Shown in pieces: positions 35,748 to 44,595 of a stretch of DNA of 64,000 bases. This DNA is from TCS55 sp964343505 (lineage in GTDB: Bacteria > Fidelibacterota > Marinisomatia > Marinisomatales > TCS55). The DNA lies in contig CAYFJU010000006.1 in the NCBI GenBank assembly GCA_964343505.1, positions 1 to 64,000 of the forward strand. Reading direction: 5' to 3'. The position numbers and the translations under genes were made by a program. Below the pieces are notes generated by a model. It made no database searches. It was given only the letters and a program-made list of their open reading frames with translations, and was not told the origin of the DNA. The first letter of the stretch is position 1; the number at the start of each line of letters is the position of its first letter.

Positions 35748-36319
35748 TACTGCTCCATGAATGCTGCTTCTACTGACTCACACAGAATATGTTCTGCCAA
35801 AAGATGGCCTTCCTGGATACGCTGAGTATCATCACTTGGGATGCAGATCGTTATATCGCCCGCGCCAGTCATTTTGCCACCGGATTTCCCCGTCAGGACA
35901 ATCACTTTTATGGATTTGGCTTTTGCTGTATCAATAGCACGAATGACATTGGCCGAATTTCCGCTGGTGGAGATAGCCACCAACAGGTCGCCCGCTTCCC
36001 CCAGCCCTTCGATTTGACGGGAGAAAATAGATTCATAATCTGTATCATTGGCCCAGGCGGTGACGAAAGAGGAATCGGTGGTGAGTGCCAGGGATGCGAT
36101 GGCAGGCCGATCATGATCTCTGAGTCCCCCCATAAGTTCGGCGGCCATATGCTGGGCGTCAGCAGCGGAACCACCGTTACCGCACCAGAGAATTTTATTC
36201 CCCGCCATGGATGCATCAATCATCATTTGGGCGGCAGCCTGGATATCATCAGCGCAAGACTGGAGCATGGCCGATTTGACTTCAGCACTATCCTGAATGA
36301 TGGCAGAAACGTCTAACAT
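35747..36319 (-). CDS. gmhA: Phosphoheptose isomerase (SIS family)
   Basis: 190 residues. WCGNGGSAADAQHMAAELMGG and ISTSGNSANVI are the substrate and metal loops of GmhA, which converts sedoheptulose 7-phosphate for LPS-core heptose. This supports a Gram-negative envelope. Lies between gcvH (two bases) and xerD in a tight minus-strand run. Confidence 0.93.
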   Translation of the reverse strand: MLDVSAIIQDSAEVKSAMLQSCADDIQAAAQMMIDASMAGNKILWCGNGGSAADAQHMAAELMGGLRDHDRPAIASLALTTDSSFVTAWANDTDYESIFSRQIEGLGEAGDLLVAISTSGNSANVIRAIDTAKAKSIKVIVLTGKSGGKMTGAGDITICIPSDDTQRIQEGHLLAEHILCESVEAAFMEQ

Positions 36320-36321
36320 GT

Positions 36322-36699
36322 TTAACCAATCAATTCAGCGTATTGGTCGGCGGAAAGCAGTTCATCCGGTTCCCCTGCGTCAGAAATGGATACTTTTACA
36401 ATCCATCCATCCCCAAAAGCATCTTCATTGACTGTTTCAGGACTATCTTCTAAACTTTCATTAATTTCAGCTACAGTTCCACTTATCGGAGCAAAAAGGT
36501 CAGCTACAGTTTTTACCGCTTCAATGGTACCGAATGGTTCATCTTTTTCCATTTCCTGGCCCACATCGGGAAATTCAATAAAAATGATATCACCCAATTC
36601 ACCCTGGGCGTGATCGGTTATCCCGATGGTTGCCGTATCACCGTCAATCTTAATCCATTCATGGTCTTTCGTGTATTTTAATTCTTGTGGAAGGCTCAT
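36322..36699 (-). CDS. gcvH: Glycine cleavage system H protein
   Basis: 125 residues, normal length. Lipoylation Lys in IEAVKTVADLFAP. It carries the aminomethyl arm between P, T and L proteins. No other gcv gene is in view. Start overlaps the accC stop by four bases. Confidence 0.95.
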   Translation of the reverse strand: MSLPQELKYTKDHEWIKIDGDTATIGITDHAQGELGDIIFIEFPDVGQEMEKDEPFGTIEAVKTVADLFAPISGTVAEINESLEDSPETVNEDAFGDGWIVKVSISDAGEPDELLSADQYAELIG

Positions 36700-38057
36700 C
36701 CTTCATTGTCCTTTTTTTTGTATTCAAATGATTCCAGGAAACTTGTATCAAATTCTCCGGAGCGGAATGTTTCGTCTTTCATAATCGCCTGGTGGAAGGG
36801 AATCGTTGTTTTCGGTCCTTCAATGATTGTTTCCTCTAGGGCTCGTTCCATGCGGTTTATGGCCGATTCCCGATCCGGAGAATGGACAATCAATTTGCCG
36901 ATCAACGAATCATAATAGGATGGAATTTCATAACCGGCATAAGCATGGGAATCCACCCGCACACCTTTCCCGCCGGGCATGTGAAAACTGGTAATCGGCA
37001 TGGGAGAGGGGACAAAATTCATATCGGGATTTTCCGCATTGATCCGGCATTCGATGGAATGACCACGCAATTTCATATTATATAAATAATCGGGAAATTT
37101 ATCGCCCGCATGGGTGCGGATTTGCCATTTGATTAAATCTGCGCCTGTAACCATCTCCGTTATAGGATGTTCTACCTGGATGCGTGTGTTCATTTCCATG
37201 AAATAGAAATCTTTATTTTTATCCAGCAGGAATTCAACTGTACCCACACCAACATAGTTAACCGCTTTCGCACCGGCGACGGCAGCATCACCCATACGTT
37301 TCCGCAGGTCCTCATCCACCGCAGCGGAAGGAGATTCCTCAACCAATTTTTGATGACGTCTCTGGATGGAACATTCCCGTTCGCCCAAACTGACTGCATT
37401 CCCATGGACATCGGCTAAAATCTGGATTTCAATATGGCGCGGATTTTCTACAAATTTTTCAATGTACATATCACCATTGTTGAAAGCTGTAAGTGATTCT
37501 GCACTGGCTGTTTTGAAAGCATGTTCCACTTGGCTTTCTTCCTGAACCAAACGCATGCCACGGCCACCCCCGCCAGCGGAAGCCTTCAGCATAACGGGGT
37601 ATCCCATTTCGTTAGCCAATTCACGGGCTTCTGAAGCATCTTTCAGGACACCTTCATTCCCCGGGATGACGGGCACACCGGCTGCCTTCATCGTTTTTTT
37701 GGCCTGGGCTTTATTGCCCATAGCATTGATTATATCGGCATTAGGGCCAATAAAAGCGAATCCATTGTCTTCACAGATTTTTGAAAAGTCTGCATTCTCC
37801 GCCAAAAAACCGTACCCGGGATGGATCGCATCGGAGTTAGTAATTTCACCGGCAGCGATAATGCGCGGTATATTGAGATAAGATTCATTGCCGGGCGGGG
37901 GTCCGATACAGACCGCTTCATCGGCAAATTTGACATGCAGCGCATATTGATCCGCTGTGGAATACACCGCGACGGACTTTAAGCCAAGTTCGTGGCAGGC
38001 ACGGATAATGCGCAGTGCAATTTCACCGCGGTTGGCGATTAGGATTTTTTTATACAT
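36696..38057 (-). CDS. accC: Biotin carboxylase subunit of acetyl-CoA carboxylase
   Basis: 453 residues, normal length. ATP-grasp enzyme with KILIANRGEIALRIIRACHELG, ASAGGGGRGM, RHIEIQILAD, ECSIQRRHQKLVEE and EMNTRIQVEHPITE. Carboxylates the biotin on AccB to start fatty-acid synthesis. Follows accB after 18 bases. Confidence 0.96.
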   Translation of the reverse strand: MYKKILIANRGEIALRIIRACHELGLKSVAVYSTADQYALHVKFADEAVCIGPPPGNESYLNIPRIIAAGEITNSDAIHPGYGFLAENADFSKICEDNGFAFIGPNADIINAMGNKAQAKKTMKAAGVPVIPGNEGVLKDASEARELANEMGYPVMLKASAGGGGRGMRLVQEESQVEHAFKTASAESLTAFNNGDMYIEKFVENPRHIEIQILADVHGNAVSLGERECSIQRRHQKLVEESPSAAVDEDLRKRMGDAAVAGAKAVNYVGVGTVEFLLDKNKDFYFMEMNTRIQVEHPITEMVTGADLIKWQIRTHAGDKFPDYLYNMKLRGHSIECRINAENPDMNFVPSPMPITSFHMPGGKGVRVDSHAYAGYEIPSYYDSLIGKLIVHSPDRESAINRMERALEETIIEGPKTTIPFHQAIMKDETFRSGEFDTSFLESFEYKKKDNEG

Positions 38058-38075
38058 GCCGATTCCGTGTTTCAG

Positions 38076-38540
38076 TCAGGAGGGATCAATTATGAAAAGG
38101 GGCTGATTGTATTCAACCGCTTGACCATTGTCAATCAGGATTTTGACAATCGTTCCGCCGGTTTCAGCCTCAATTTCATTCATGATTTTCATCGCTTCGA
38201 TAATGCACAAGGTGTCACCTTCGGAAACCCGGTCTCCTTCATTCACAAACGAATCTGCATCAGGGGATGAGGAGCGATAAAAAGTGCCCGGCATTGGAGA
38301 TAATATTTCCTCACCGCTGACAGATTCTGCGGGGGGCGTACTTTCCGATTCAGCCACTGCGGCCACTGGGGCCGGCGCAACAGCCGGTGCAGACGTATGA
38401 ACAACTGCCGGTGGGGAGTTCGCACTGACGCCCGCCGATTTTACGACGCGAAAGCGACGTCCCCAGAAGTTGACGTCAATTTCATTCACATCGCTGTTTT
38501 CCAAAAGGTAAATGATTTCTTTGAGCTTATCTTGCCACAT
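38076..38540 (-). CDS. accB: Biotin carboxyl carrier protein
   Basis: 154 residues. N-terminal domain, an Ala/Pro-rich linker (about 45-75) and C-terminal biotinyl domain with IEAMKIMNEIEAE (biotin Lys). Partner of AccC, whose gene follows. 41 bases after efp. Confidence 0.95.
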   Translation of the reverse strand: MWQDKLKEIIYLLENSDVNEIDVNFWGRRFRVVKSAGVSANSPPAVVHTSAPAVAPAPVAAVAESESTPPAESVSGEEILSPMPGTFYRSSSPDADSFVNEGDRVSEGDTLCIIEAMKIMNEIEAETGGTIVKILIDNGQAVEYNQPLFIIDPS

Positions 38541-38581
38541 GATTTACTTTCAATATTTATGTATAACCGTTGAAACTACGA

Positions 38582-39145
38582 TTAAGATTTCACTCGTTCA
38601 ATATATTCTCCGGATCGCGTGTCGATTTTTAACACTTCGCCTTCATTAATAAATAATGGCACTTGTAAAGTATAACCTGTTTCGACTGTGGCGGGTTTGG
38701 TGGCGCCGGTAGCCGTATTGCCCTTCACCCCCGGTTCGGTGTGGTTTACTTCTAATTGTACGTGTGCCGGCATGCGAATATCCAAGACTTCTTCACCGTC
38801 GAAAAGAATATCAACATTCATACCACCCTTGAGAAAGTTTTTGGCATTTCCGACTAAGTCATTCATCACATTGATTTGATCATAAGTGATATTATCCATA
38901 AAAATATGGGAATCGCCGTCATCGTATAAAAACTGCATTGTTTTTGCTTCAATCTTCAAAAACTCCAGTTTGATCCCGGCGTTAAATGTTTCATCAATAA
39001 TTTTTCCTGAAGCAATATCCTTCAGTTTCGTGCGGACAAACGCCGGGCCTTTCCCCGGTTTCACATGAAGGAATTCCATAACGCGCATGCGTTTATTTTT
39101 GTGCAGGATGACTGCCCCGTTTTTAATATCGGATGTGGTTGCCAT
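38582..39145 (-). CDS. efp: Elongation factor P
   Basis: 187 residues, normal length. KOW-like domain with VKPGKGPAFVRTK, where the loop Lys (KGP) is the site modified in some phyla; then OB domains. Rescues ribosomes stalled at proline runs. No epmA/B modification genes are in view. Heads the accB-accC-gcvH run. Confidence 0.95.
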   Translation of the reverse strand: MATTSDIKNGAVILHKNKRMRVMEFLHVKPGKGPAFVRTKLKDIASGKIIDETFNAGIKLEFLKIEAKTMQFLYDDGDSHIFMDNITYDQINVMNDLVGNAKNFLKGGMNVDILFDGEEVLDIRMPAHVQLEVNHTEPGVKGNTATGATKPATVETGYTLQVPLFINEGEVLKIDTRSGEYIERVKS

Positions 39146-39207
39146 TTTTATCCCTTAATTAGCCGGGGAATTTAATGTTACAAAGTGGATAATTATTTGA
39201 GTTTTTC

Positions 39208-40143
39208 TCAGGAATTTCCAACCAGTTTCCAGCATTGAACCGTATCCTGCACCAGTGATCGAGCCATACTGAGATCAGCCGAACATTGATCCAGGGCGGC
39301 AATATGTTTGGCATACTTGGCCATGTCAGCTCCTGAGAGAATATTGAGATAGGCATTAATCTGTTCATCAGAATAGGGAAACACGGGGCGATGCTCACGA
39401 ATCTCTTCGGTGGTCATTTCCAGCGTCCGAATGAATAAACTGTTTTCCGTATACTCTCTCAAGATCAATGAAAGCTGGGCATAGAATTCTTTGATATTTC
39501 TATTAACTAATAGTTCCGATCGATCCAATTCATCCAACTTTTTTAGTGCGATAGAATCGGGCTCTTCCAAATAATCCGGCTTTTCCTCAAATGATACTTC
39601 TACACTCAAGCGCTTTTTCCAGATCATTGCCATGCCAACAAGGATGCCGACCAATAAAAGAACCAGGAAAATGGCTTTCCAAGGCAGGGGAAATCGCACA
39701 GGTACGGGATCCTTAATAGGCATAATGCCACCCCCGGATTGCTTAAAACTGGGGTCCTGCTCGGTAATGGAAACCACGTCAATAAACATGGAATCGGCGC
39801 TCATCTCATAAGCCAAAGTACTGTCGGCATTGAGAACATGTATGGTTGCACCGGGGATGGCCACTTTACCCGTATCCCAGAACACCAATTCAAATTCGCC
39901 CACCTGACCTTTATCACTCACATGGATGGAATATGACCGAACTTCCAGGGGGTCTTCCAATGTCCACTCGGGGAATTGAACGATTTTATCTTTTGAAGAT
40001 TGAACGGTGACTGAATATGTCACGGGACTGCCGATGGTGGTGTAGGTTGTGTCCAGTTCCACTGTCATTTCTACTGATTTAGATGATTGATTCTGACTAC
40101 AAGCCATGAGAATAATGAGAAAGATAAAGAAGAAATTTTTCAC
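39208..40143 (-). CDS. BatD/DUF4381-like lipoprotein with a transmembrane helix
   Basis: 311 residues. Signal with lipobox IILMAC (Cys about 15), a beta-sandwich part (about 25-120), one transmembrane helix (about 152-175) and a cytosolic helical tail. This architecture is BatD-like and belongs to MoxR-vWA operons. It follows the DUF58 gene by four bases. The family's function (protein folding or envelope stress) is uncertain. Confidence 0.75.
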   Translation of the reverse strand: MKNFFFIFLIILMACSQNQSSKSVEMTVELDTTYTTIGSPVTYSVTVQSSKDKIVQFPEWTLEDPLEVRSYSIHVSDKGQVGEFELVFWDTGKVAIPGATIHVLNADSTLAYEMSADSMFIDVVSITEQDPSFKQSGGGIMPIKDPVPVRFPLPWKAIFLVLLLVGILVGMAMIWKKRLSVEVSFEEKPDYLEEPDSIALKKLDELDRSELLVNRNIKEFYAQLSLILREYTENSLFIRTLEMTTEEIREHRPVFPYSDEQINAYLNILSGADMAKYAKHIAALDQCSADLSMARSLVQDTVQCWKLVGNS

Positions 40144-40147
40144 AGGA

Positions 40148-41023
40148 TCAATATCGTTTTTCCCGTCGACGGAAATAAGTCATGAGTGGTTCCACATAAT
40201 CCGCATCGGTGCCCACATCGATCACATCAAACCGTGCACGGCCGCATTCATTGTCAAATGTATCCCATTTTTGCCGGATCGATTTTGAAAATGCATCCCG
40301 CTCTTCTTCTGATGACAAATCAGCCCAGAACTGCTTTCCCGTTTCCGGATCGTGGACTTTTATCAGTCCTAAATCAGGGAGGTTTTCTTCGGCCGGATCA
40401 GCAATTCGGATGCCGATCATATCATGTTTTTTGTTGGCCAGTTTCAGGGATTTCCAATAGCCGTCATCCAAAAAGTCAGAAATGAGAAATACCACTGCTT
40501 TGCGCTTGGCCACATTCATCAGAAAATCTAAACCTGATTGTAAAGACGTTCCCGTTCCTTCCGGTTCATGAAAAAGCACTTCCCGGACAACACGTAAAAT
40601 ATGGGAACGGCCTTTTTTGGGTGCGATATATTTTTCTACATGATCGCTGAATAAAATGAGTCCAACCTTATCTTGGTTTTTGATGGCAGAAAAGCCCAGT
40701 ACAGCGGCAATCTCCGCCGCCAGTTCGGACTTAAATTGATCAATCGTACCAAAATGCCCGGAACGGCTTACATCCACCAGGAGGAAAACAGTCAGTTCCC
40801 GTTCTTCCTCAAATATTTTAACGAATGGCGCATTATAGCGCGCCGTCACATTCCAGTCAATCATGCGGATGTCATCACCGGGTGTATATTCCCGCACTTC
40901 AGAAAAGGTCATTCCACGGCCCTTAAATACGGAATGATATTCTCCGCCGAAGAGGTCGTTCACCAACCCTTTCGTCCGAATTTCAATGTGGCGGACTTTT
41001 TGAAGTATCTCTTTAGGGATCAT
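40148..41023 (-). CDS. DUF58 von Willebrand A-like protein
   Basis: 291 residues. The DUF58 signature YTPGDDIRMIDWNVTARYNAPFVKIFEEE is at about 45-75, followed by a vWA-like domain with LLVDVSRS (MIDAS-type Asp-x-Ser). Partner of the MoxR ATPase encoded upstream. Acts in the cytosol or at the membrane as adaptor. Confidence 0.9.
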   Translation of the reverse strand: MIPKEILQKVRHIEIRTKGLVNDLFGGEYHSVFKGRGMTFSEVREYTPGDDIRMIDWNVTARYNAPFVKIFEEERELTVFLLVDVSRSGHFGTIDQFKSELAAEIAAVLGFSAIKNQDKVGLILFSDHVEKYIAPKKGRSHILRVVREVLFHEPEGTGTSLQSGLDFLMNVAKRKAVVFLISDFLDDGYWKSLKLANKKHDMIGIRIADPAEENLPDLGLIKVHDPETGKQFWADLSSEEERDAFSKSIRQKWDTFDNECGRARFDVIDVGTDADYVEPLMTYFRRREKRY

Positions 41024-41032
41024 TGTTTAAGG

Positions 41033-41188
41033 CAGAAGGAAAAAGTAAAAAGGAAGAAGGGACACGGGTGATTTGGCATGTAAGATGTGATTTGGAATAG
41101 GGATGATGTGGGATGACAGAATTTGTAGGTCTTTTTCCATTTTCCATCTCCCATCACATATCATCCATTTTTTCCTTTTTCCTTCTTT
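41033..41188. repeat. 150-bp imperfect inverted repeat (MITE-like)
   Basis: Left end GAAGGAAAAAGTAAAAAGG faces right end CCATTTTTTCCTTTTTCC; inside, GGATGATGTGGGATG faces CATCACATATCATCC. It fills the gap between moxR and the DUF58 gene. A shorter relative lies at 26496-26555. Confidence 0.45.
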
Positions 41189-42182
41189 AGGGAATTTCAA
41201 TCGAATCAAAAAGTCTCTGAATAACATCCTCAGAAGTCATTTCTTCCGCTTCTGCTTCATAGGTGAGGATTACGCGGTGGCGCAATACATCCTTGCCCAC
41301 AAACCGTACATCTTCCGGTGTAATATAGCCGCGATGTTCCAGGAAAGCCCGCGCTTTTGAAGCAAGGATTAAATTGATGGTGGCCCGGGGACTGGCGCCA
41401 TATTCAATCAACTGGGACAAATCACCCAATCCAAATTCATCAGGATTCCGGGTGGCAAACACCAGGTTCAGGACATAATCCTCCACCTTCTCATCCACAT
41501 AAATATCATTGATTGTTTTCTGCGCATTCAAAATTTGTTTTGGTTTTACGGCTGGTTTAATTGGTTGTGAATTACCCGTTCTGGCAGCCTGCCGCAGGAT
41601 TTTCCGTTCTTCATCTTTTTGGGGATAACCCACTTTCAGCTTCATCATAAAGCGGTCCACTTGGGCTTCGGGCAAAGGATAGGTCCCCTCCTGCTCGATG
41701 GGGTTTTGTGTGGCCAACACCAAGAAAGGAGGAGCCAGTTTAAAAGTATCCTCACCAATCGTGACTTGCCTTTCCTGCATCGCTTCCAGGAGGGCGCTTT
41801 GTACTTTTGACGGCGCCCGGTTGATTTCATCCGCCAGGATTATATTTGAAAAAATCGGCCCTTTTCGTATTTCGAATGCACCATTTTTTTGATTAAAGAT
41901 CAATGTCCCTAACAAATCCGCCGGGAGCATATCCGGGGTGAACTGGATACGTTGAAAATCAGTAGCAATGGCTTGAGCCAATGTATTCACTGTTAATGTT
42001 TTGGCCAGGCCGGGAACCCCCTCTAATAACAGGTGGCCGTTGGCTAATAACCCGATTAATATTTTGGTGATCAGTTCTTCCTGCCCGACGATAACTTCGC
42101 CTACCGATTGTCGCAATGTATCGATAAAAGCAGATTCTTTGGCAATCCGATCGTTGATTTCTGATAAACTAAATTCTGACAT
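41187..42182 (-). CDS. MoxR-family AAA+ ATPase
   Basis: 331 residues. Walker A GVPGLAKT, Walker B ILADEINRAPSKVQSALLEAMQERQVT, sensor FLVLATQNPIEQEGTYPLPEAQVDRF. MoxR proteins are chaperones that act with vWA partners; here DUF58 and BatD-like genes follow. The BatA/BatB vWA genes common in such operons are missing. Confidence 0.94.
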   Translation of the reverse strand: MSEFSLSEINDRIAKESAFIDTLRQSVGEVIVGQEELITKILIGLLANGHLLLEGVPGLAKTLTVNTLAQAIATDFQRIQFTPDMLPADLLGTLIFNQKNGAFEIRKGPIFSNIILADEINRAPSKVQSALLEAMQERQVTIGEDTFKLAPPFLVLATQNPIEQEGTYPLPEAQVDRFMMKLKVGYPQKDEERKILRQAARTGNSQPIKPAVKPKQILNAQKTINDIYVDEKVEDYVLNLVFATRNPDEFGLGDLSQLIEYGASPRATINLILASKARAFLEHRGYITPEDVRFVGKDVLRHRVILTYEAEAEEMTSEDVIQRLFDSIEIP

Positions 42183-42188
42183 ATTGAT

Positions 42189-42674
42189 TTATTTGGTAAT
42201 GTGTTTGAGTTCTGGGATTTCCTTGATGTCGCGACCAAGGTATTTAAGTTCAAATTTTACGGACTGATGCAATTCGTGGTCCGGATATTTTTCGAGGAAT
42301 TCACTGTAATGAGCCTCGGCCTGTTTGAAATCGGCCAGCATATTGGCATAAATGAAGCCCTGCATGAATAATGAAAATGGCACTTGTTTGGAATCTGGGA
42401 AATTGGTGCTCAACTTTCCATATTGATCAATGGCTTTGGAATAGTCTCGCATATCACGATAATAGATTTCAGCAATCAGGTACTGGGCTTCCGGTGCTTT
42501 TTCATGGTCGGCGTGTTGATTCACAATCGTTTGAAGCAATTCAAGGCCTGCCTTTGTGTCCCCACCATTCCGTTTGTTTTCCGCCTCCAAAAAAAGATCA
42601 TCGGCGGTTTTAAATAATCCGCAGCTGGTCATGACCACTGCAGTAAAGATGGTTATTAATTGTTTTGATTTCAT
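42189..42674 (-). CDS. TPR lipoprotein (BamD/YbgF-like)
   Basis: 161 residues. Lipobox VVMTSC (Cys about 18) then tetratricopeptide repeats with typical DDLFLEAENKRNGGDTKAGLELLQ and AEIYYRDMRDYSKAIDQYGKL. It may serve outer-membrane assembly as BamD does, given the Omp85 gene next door, but it is shorter than BamD. Confidence 0.78.
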   Translation of the reverse strand: MKSKQLITIFTAVVMTSCGLFKTADDLFLEAENKRNGGDTKAGLELLQTIVNQHADHEKAPEAQYLIAEIYYRDMRDYSKAIDQYGKLSTNFPDSKQVPFSLFMQGFIYANMLADFKQAEAHYSEFLEKYPDHELHQSVKFELKYLGRDIKEIPELKHITK

Positions 42675-42771
42675 GTGGATTCTATTGATTTAAGGGCGGT
42701 GAATTTATATGATATCTTCTTCTGCCACCACCTTGAATTCTCCCTTACGAAGCGGTGGATGGATTGTTCCC

Positions 42772-44589
42772 TTAAAAAGAATAGAGGAATCCAAAATGAA
42801 ACTGATTCATTTTCGGATCGGCCGTACTTTCAGCATAATCAATTCGGATCGGACCAATCGGTAAATCAATGGTGATGCCCAATCCGCGATTCCACTGCAG
42901 GTCTCTCATCTGAATGGTTTGAATCGAATCTGAAATATGGCCGCCGTCATAAAACAGCACCCCGCCTAAGCGCCAGAACAGTGGAAAGCGCACCTCCCAA
43001 TTGGTGAGCAGTTTTGCTGTTTTGCCCAAAGGAATCGTCGTGCCATCTTTCAATTCTGTCATAAATTGAAGCGGTTTCCAGGCTCGAAGCGTGTTACTCC
43101 CTCCCAAATAAAATTTTTCGAATAGCACTCTTTCATATTGATCATAGGCATCTGTCCACGCCGTAATTATTCCTGCGTTCACCCTTCCGGCGATTGTGAC
43201 ATTTTTAATCGGTGAAACATATTGCCTGAAATCCAAATCGTATTTGGAATAGGATCGATTCCCGCCAAGTAATCCGCCAAAAGTATTCATTTTAAATACA
43301 ATAACATTTCCTTTCGTTGGATAAACCGGATTGTCACGATTGTCCTGGTGCAGGTGAAGGCTGAATTTCCGTTGTTCAATATTATCTTTGAATTCTTCAG
43401 ACTCATCAAAGCGTTCCAAGCGGATACCAATATCCAGGAAGGAGCGCATGCGGTTCCAGCGAAATATATTCGAATACTGGAATCCAAACCGCCGGACGTA
43501 GGGCCCCTGCTCATCACCAAAATTTTTAAACTGCTGAAAAAACACTTTGACTTGTGTAGGTATTTTCATCGCAAAAGGACGCTGGTTAGAGATCTTTACA
43601 TCAATACTGAAGCGTGGATATAAAAATTCTTCTTCGGTTGGCATGACGACTGATCCGCGAGCATCAAAGCGGTTTTTTGATCCCAGGATCATGCGGTCCA
43701 CCCACTGGACCGATCCCCCCACCCCAACCATTGAATTCACACCGGGCACATATTCAATATCCTCATACCCAAAATCAAAATTCTGGACACCGCGATTCCG
43801 GAATTCTTTCATCCTGACTTCAATATTAATCAGGCTGTCAGCACTCGCCACGGGGTGTGTGATTAAACTGGCCGATGAAAAGAACCCTGCCTGGAGAAGT
43901 GTGCGCTTCGTTTTATCCATGAGGCTTTTGCGAAATAAGTCGCCCTTTTTAAAAGAGAATTCTCGCCGGACATAGCTTGAATCGATAAATTCTGTCCCCG
44001 ACACCCAAGCTTGATTGATATACACATCCGGGCCTTCTTCAACTTGAATGGTGATATTAACAGAATCTTGAATTTCCTGTTGGACATCCAGGCGGGCGGA
44101 AAGCTTACTCTTCTCCCGGAACGCTTCATCCACCAATACCAATTTGGTGTTAATCTGAACCGGGTTATAAGGGTTGCCGACCTTCAACCCTAATAAAGAC
44201 ATGATTTCCTTTTCTTTTATGGATTGAAGTCCGTTGATTGTGACAGAATTGAGGTAATATCGTTTCCTTTCATTGATGATAAAATAAATATCCACTTTAT
44301 CATCATTGACGGAAAATGAATCTTTAACGGTTACTTCTAAAAATCCGTTTGAGTGGTAAAAATTTTTTATCGATATGGCGTCGAGTTTGAGCAGTCGGCG
44401 ATCAAACTCAACACGTGAAAATAGTAAAAATGAGGATCTTTTTAATTGCACCTGATCCATCAGTTTCCGGTGGCTGAAAGAATGATTCCCGATATAATTC
44501 ACACTGCTGACCAAGCGTATCTCCGCACTTTGAGCAGACAGGGATATTGTGGCGACGGCCGTCGCCAGGTATAATTTCAGTTTTTGCAT
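42772..44589 (-). CDS. Omp85-family outer membrane assembly protein (BamA/TamA-like)
   Basis: 605 residues. Signal peptide (1-22), three to four POTRA repeats (about 25-270), then a surface-antigen barrel with C-terminal Phe (FGFLYSF). The position next to tamB suggests the TamA role; BamA itself is usually longer (near 800). It inserts or exports outer-membrane components. Confidence 0.88.
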   Translation of the reverse strand: MQKLKLYLATAVATISLSAQSAEIRLVSSVNYIGNHSFSHRKLMDQVQLKRSSFLLFSRVEFDRRLLKLDAISIKNFYHSNGFLEVTVKDSFSVNDDKVDIYFIINERKRYYLNSVTINGLQSIKEKEIMSLLGLKVGNPYNPVQINTKLVLVDEAFREKSKLSARLDVQQEIQDSVNITIQVEEGPDVYINQAWVSGTEFIDSSYVRREFSFKKGDLFRKSLMDKTKRTLLQAGFFSSASLITHPVASADSLINIEVRMKEFRNRGVQNFDFGYEDIEYVPGVNSMVGVGGSVQWVDRMILGSKNRFDARGSVVMPTEEEFLYPRFSIDVKISNQRPFAMKIPTQVKVFFQQFKNFGDEQGPYVRRFGFQYSNIFRWNRMRSFLDIGIRLERFDESEEFKDNIEQRKFSLHLHQDNRDNPVYPTKGNVIVFKMNTFGGLLGGNRSYSKYDLDFRQYVSPIKNVTIAGRVNAGIITAWTDAYDQYERVLFEKFYLGGSNTLRAWKPLQFMTELKDGTTIPLGKTAKLLTNWEVRFPLFWRLGGVLFYDGGHISDSIQTIQMRDLQWNRGLGITIDLPIGPIRIDYAESTADPKMNQFHFGFLYSF

Positions 44590-44595
44590 TGATGA

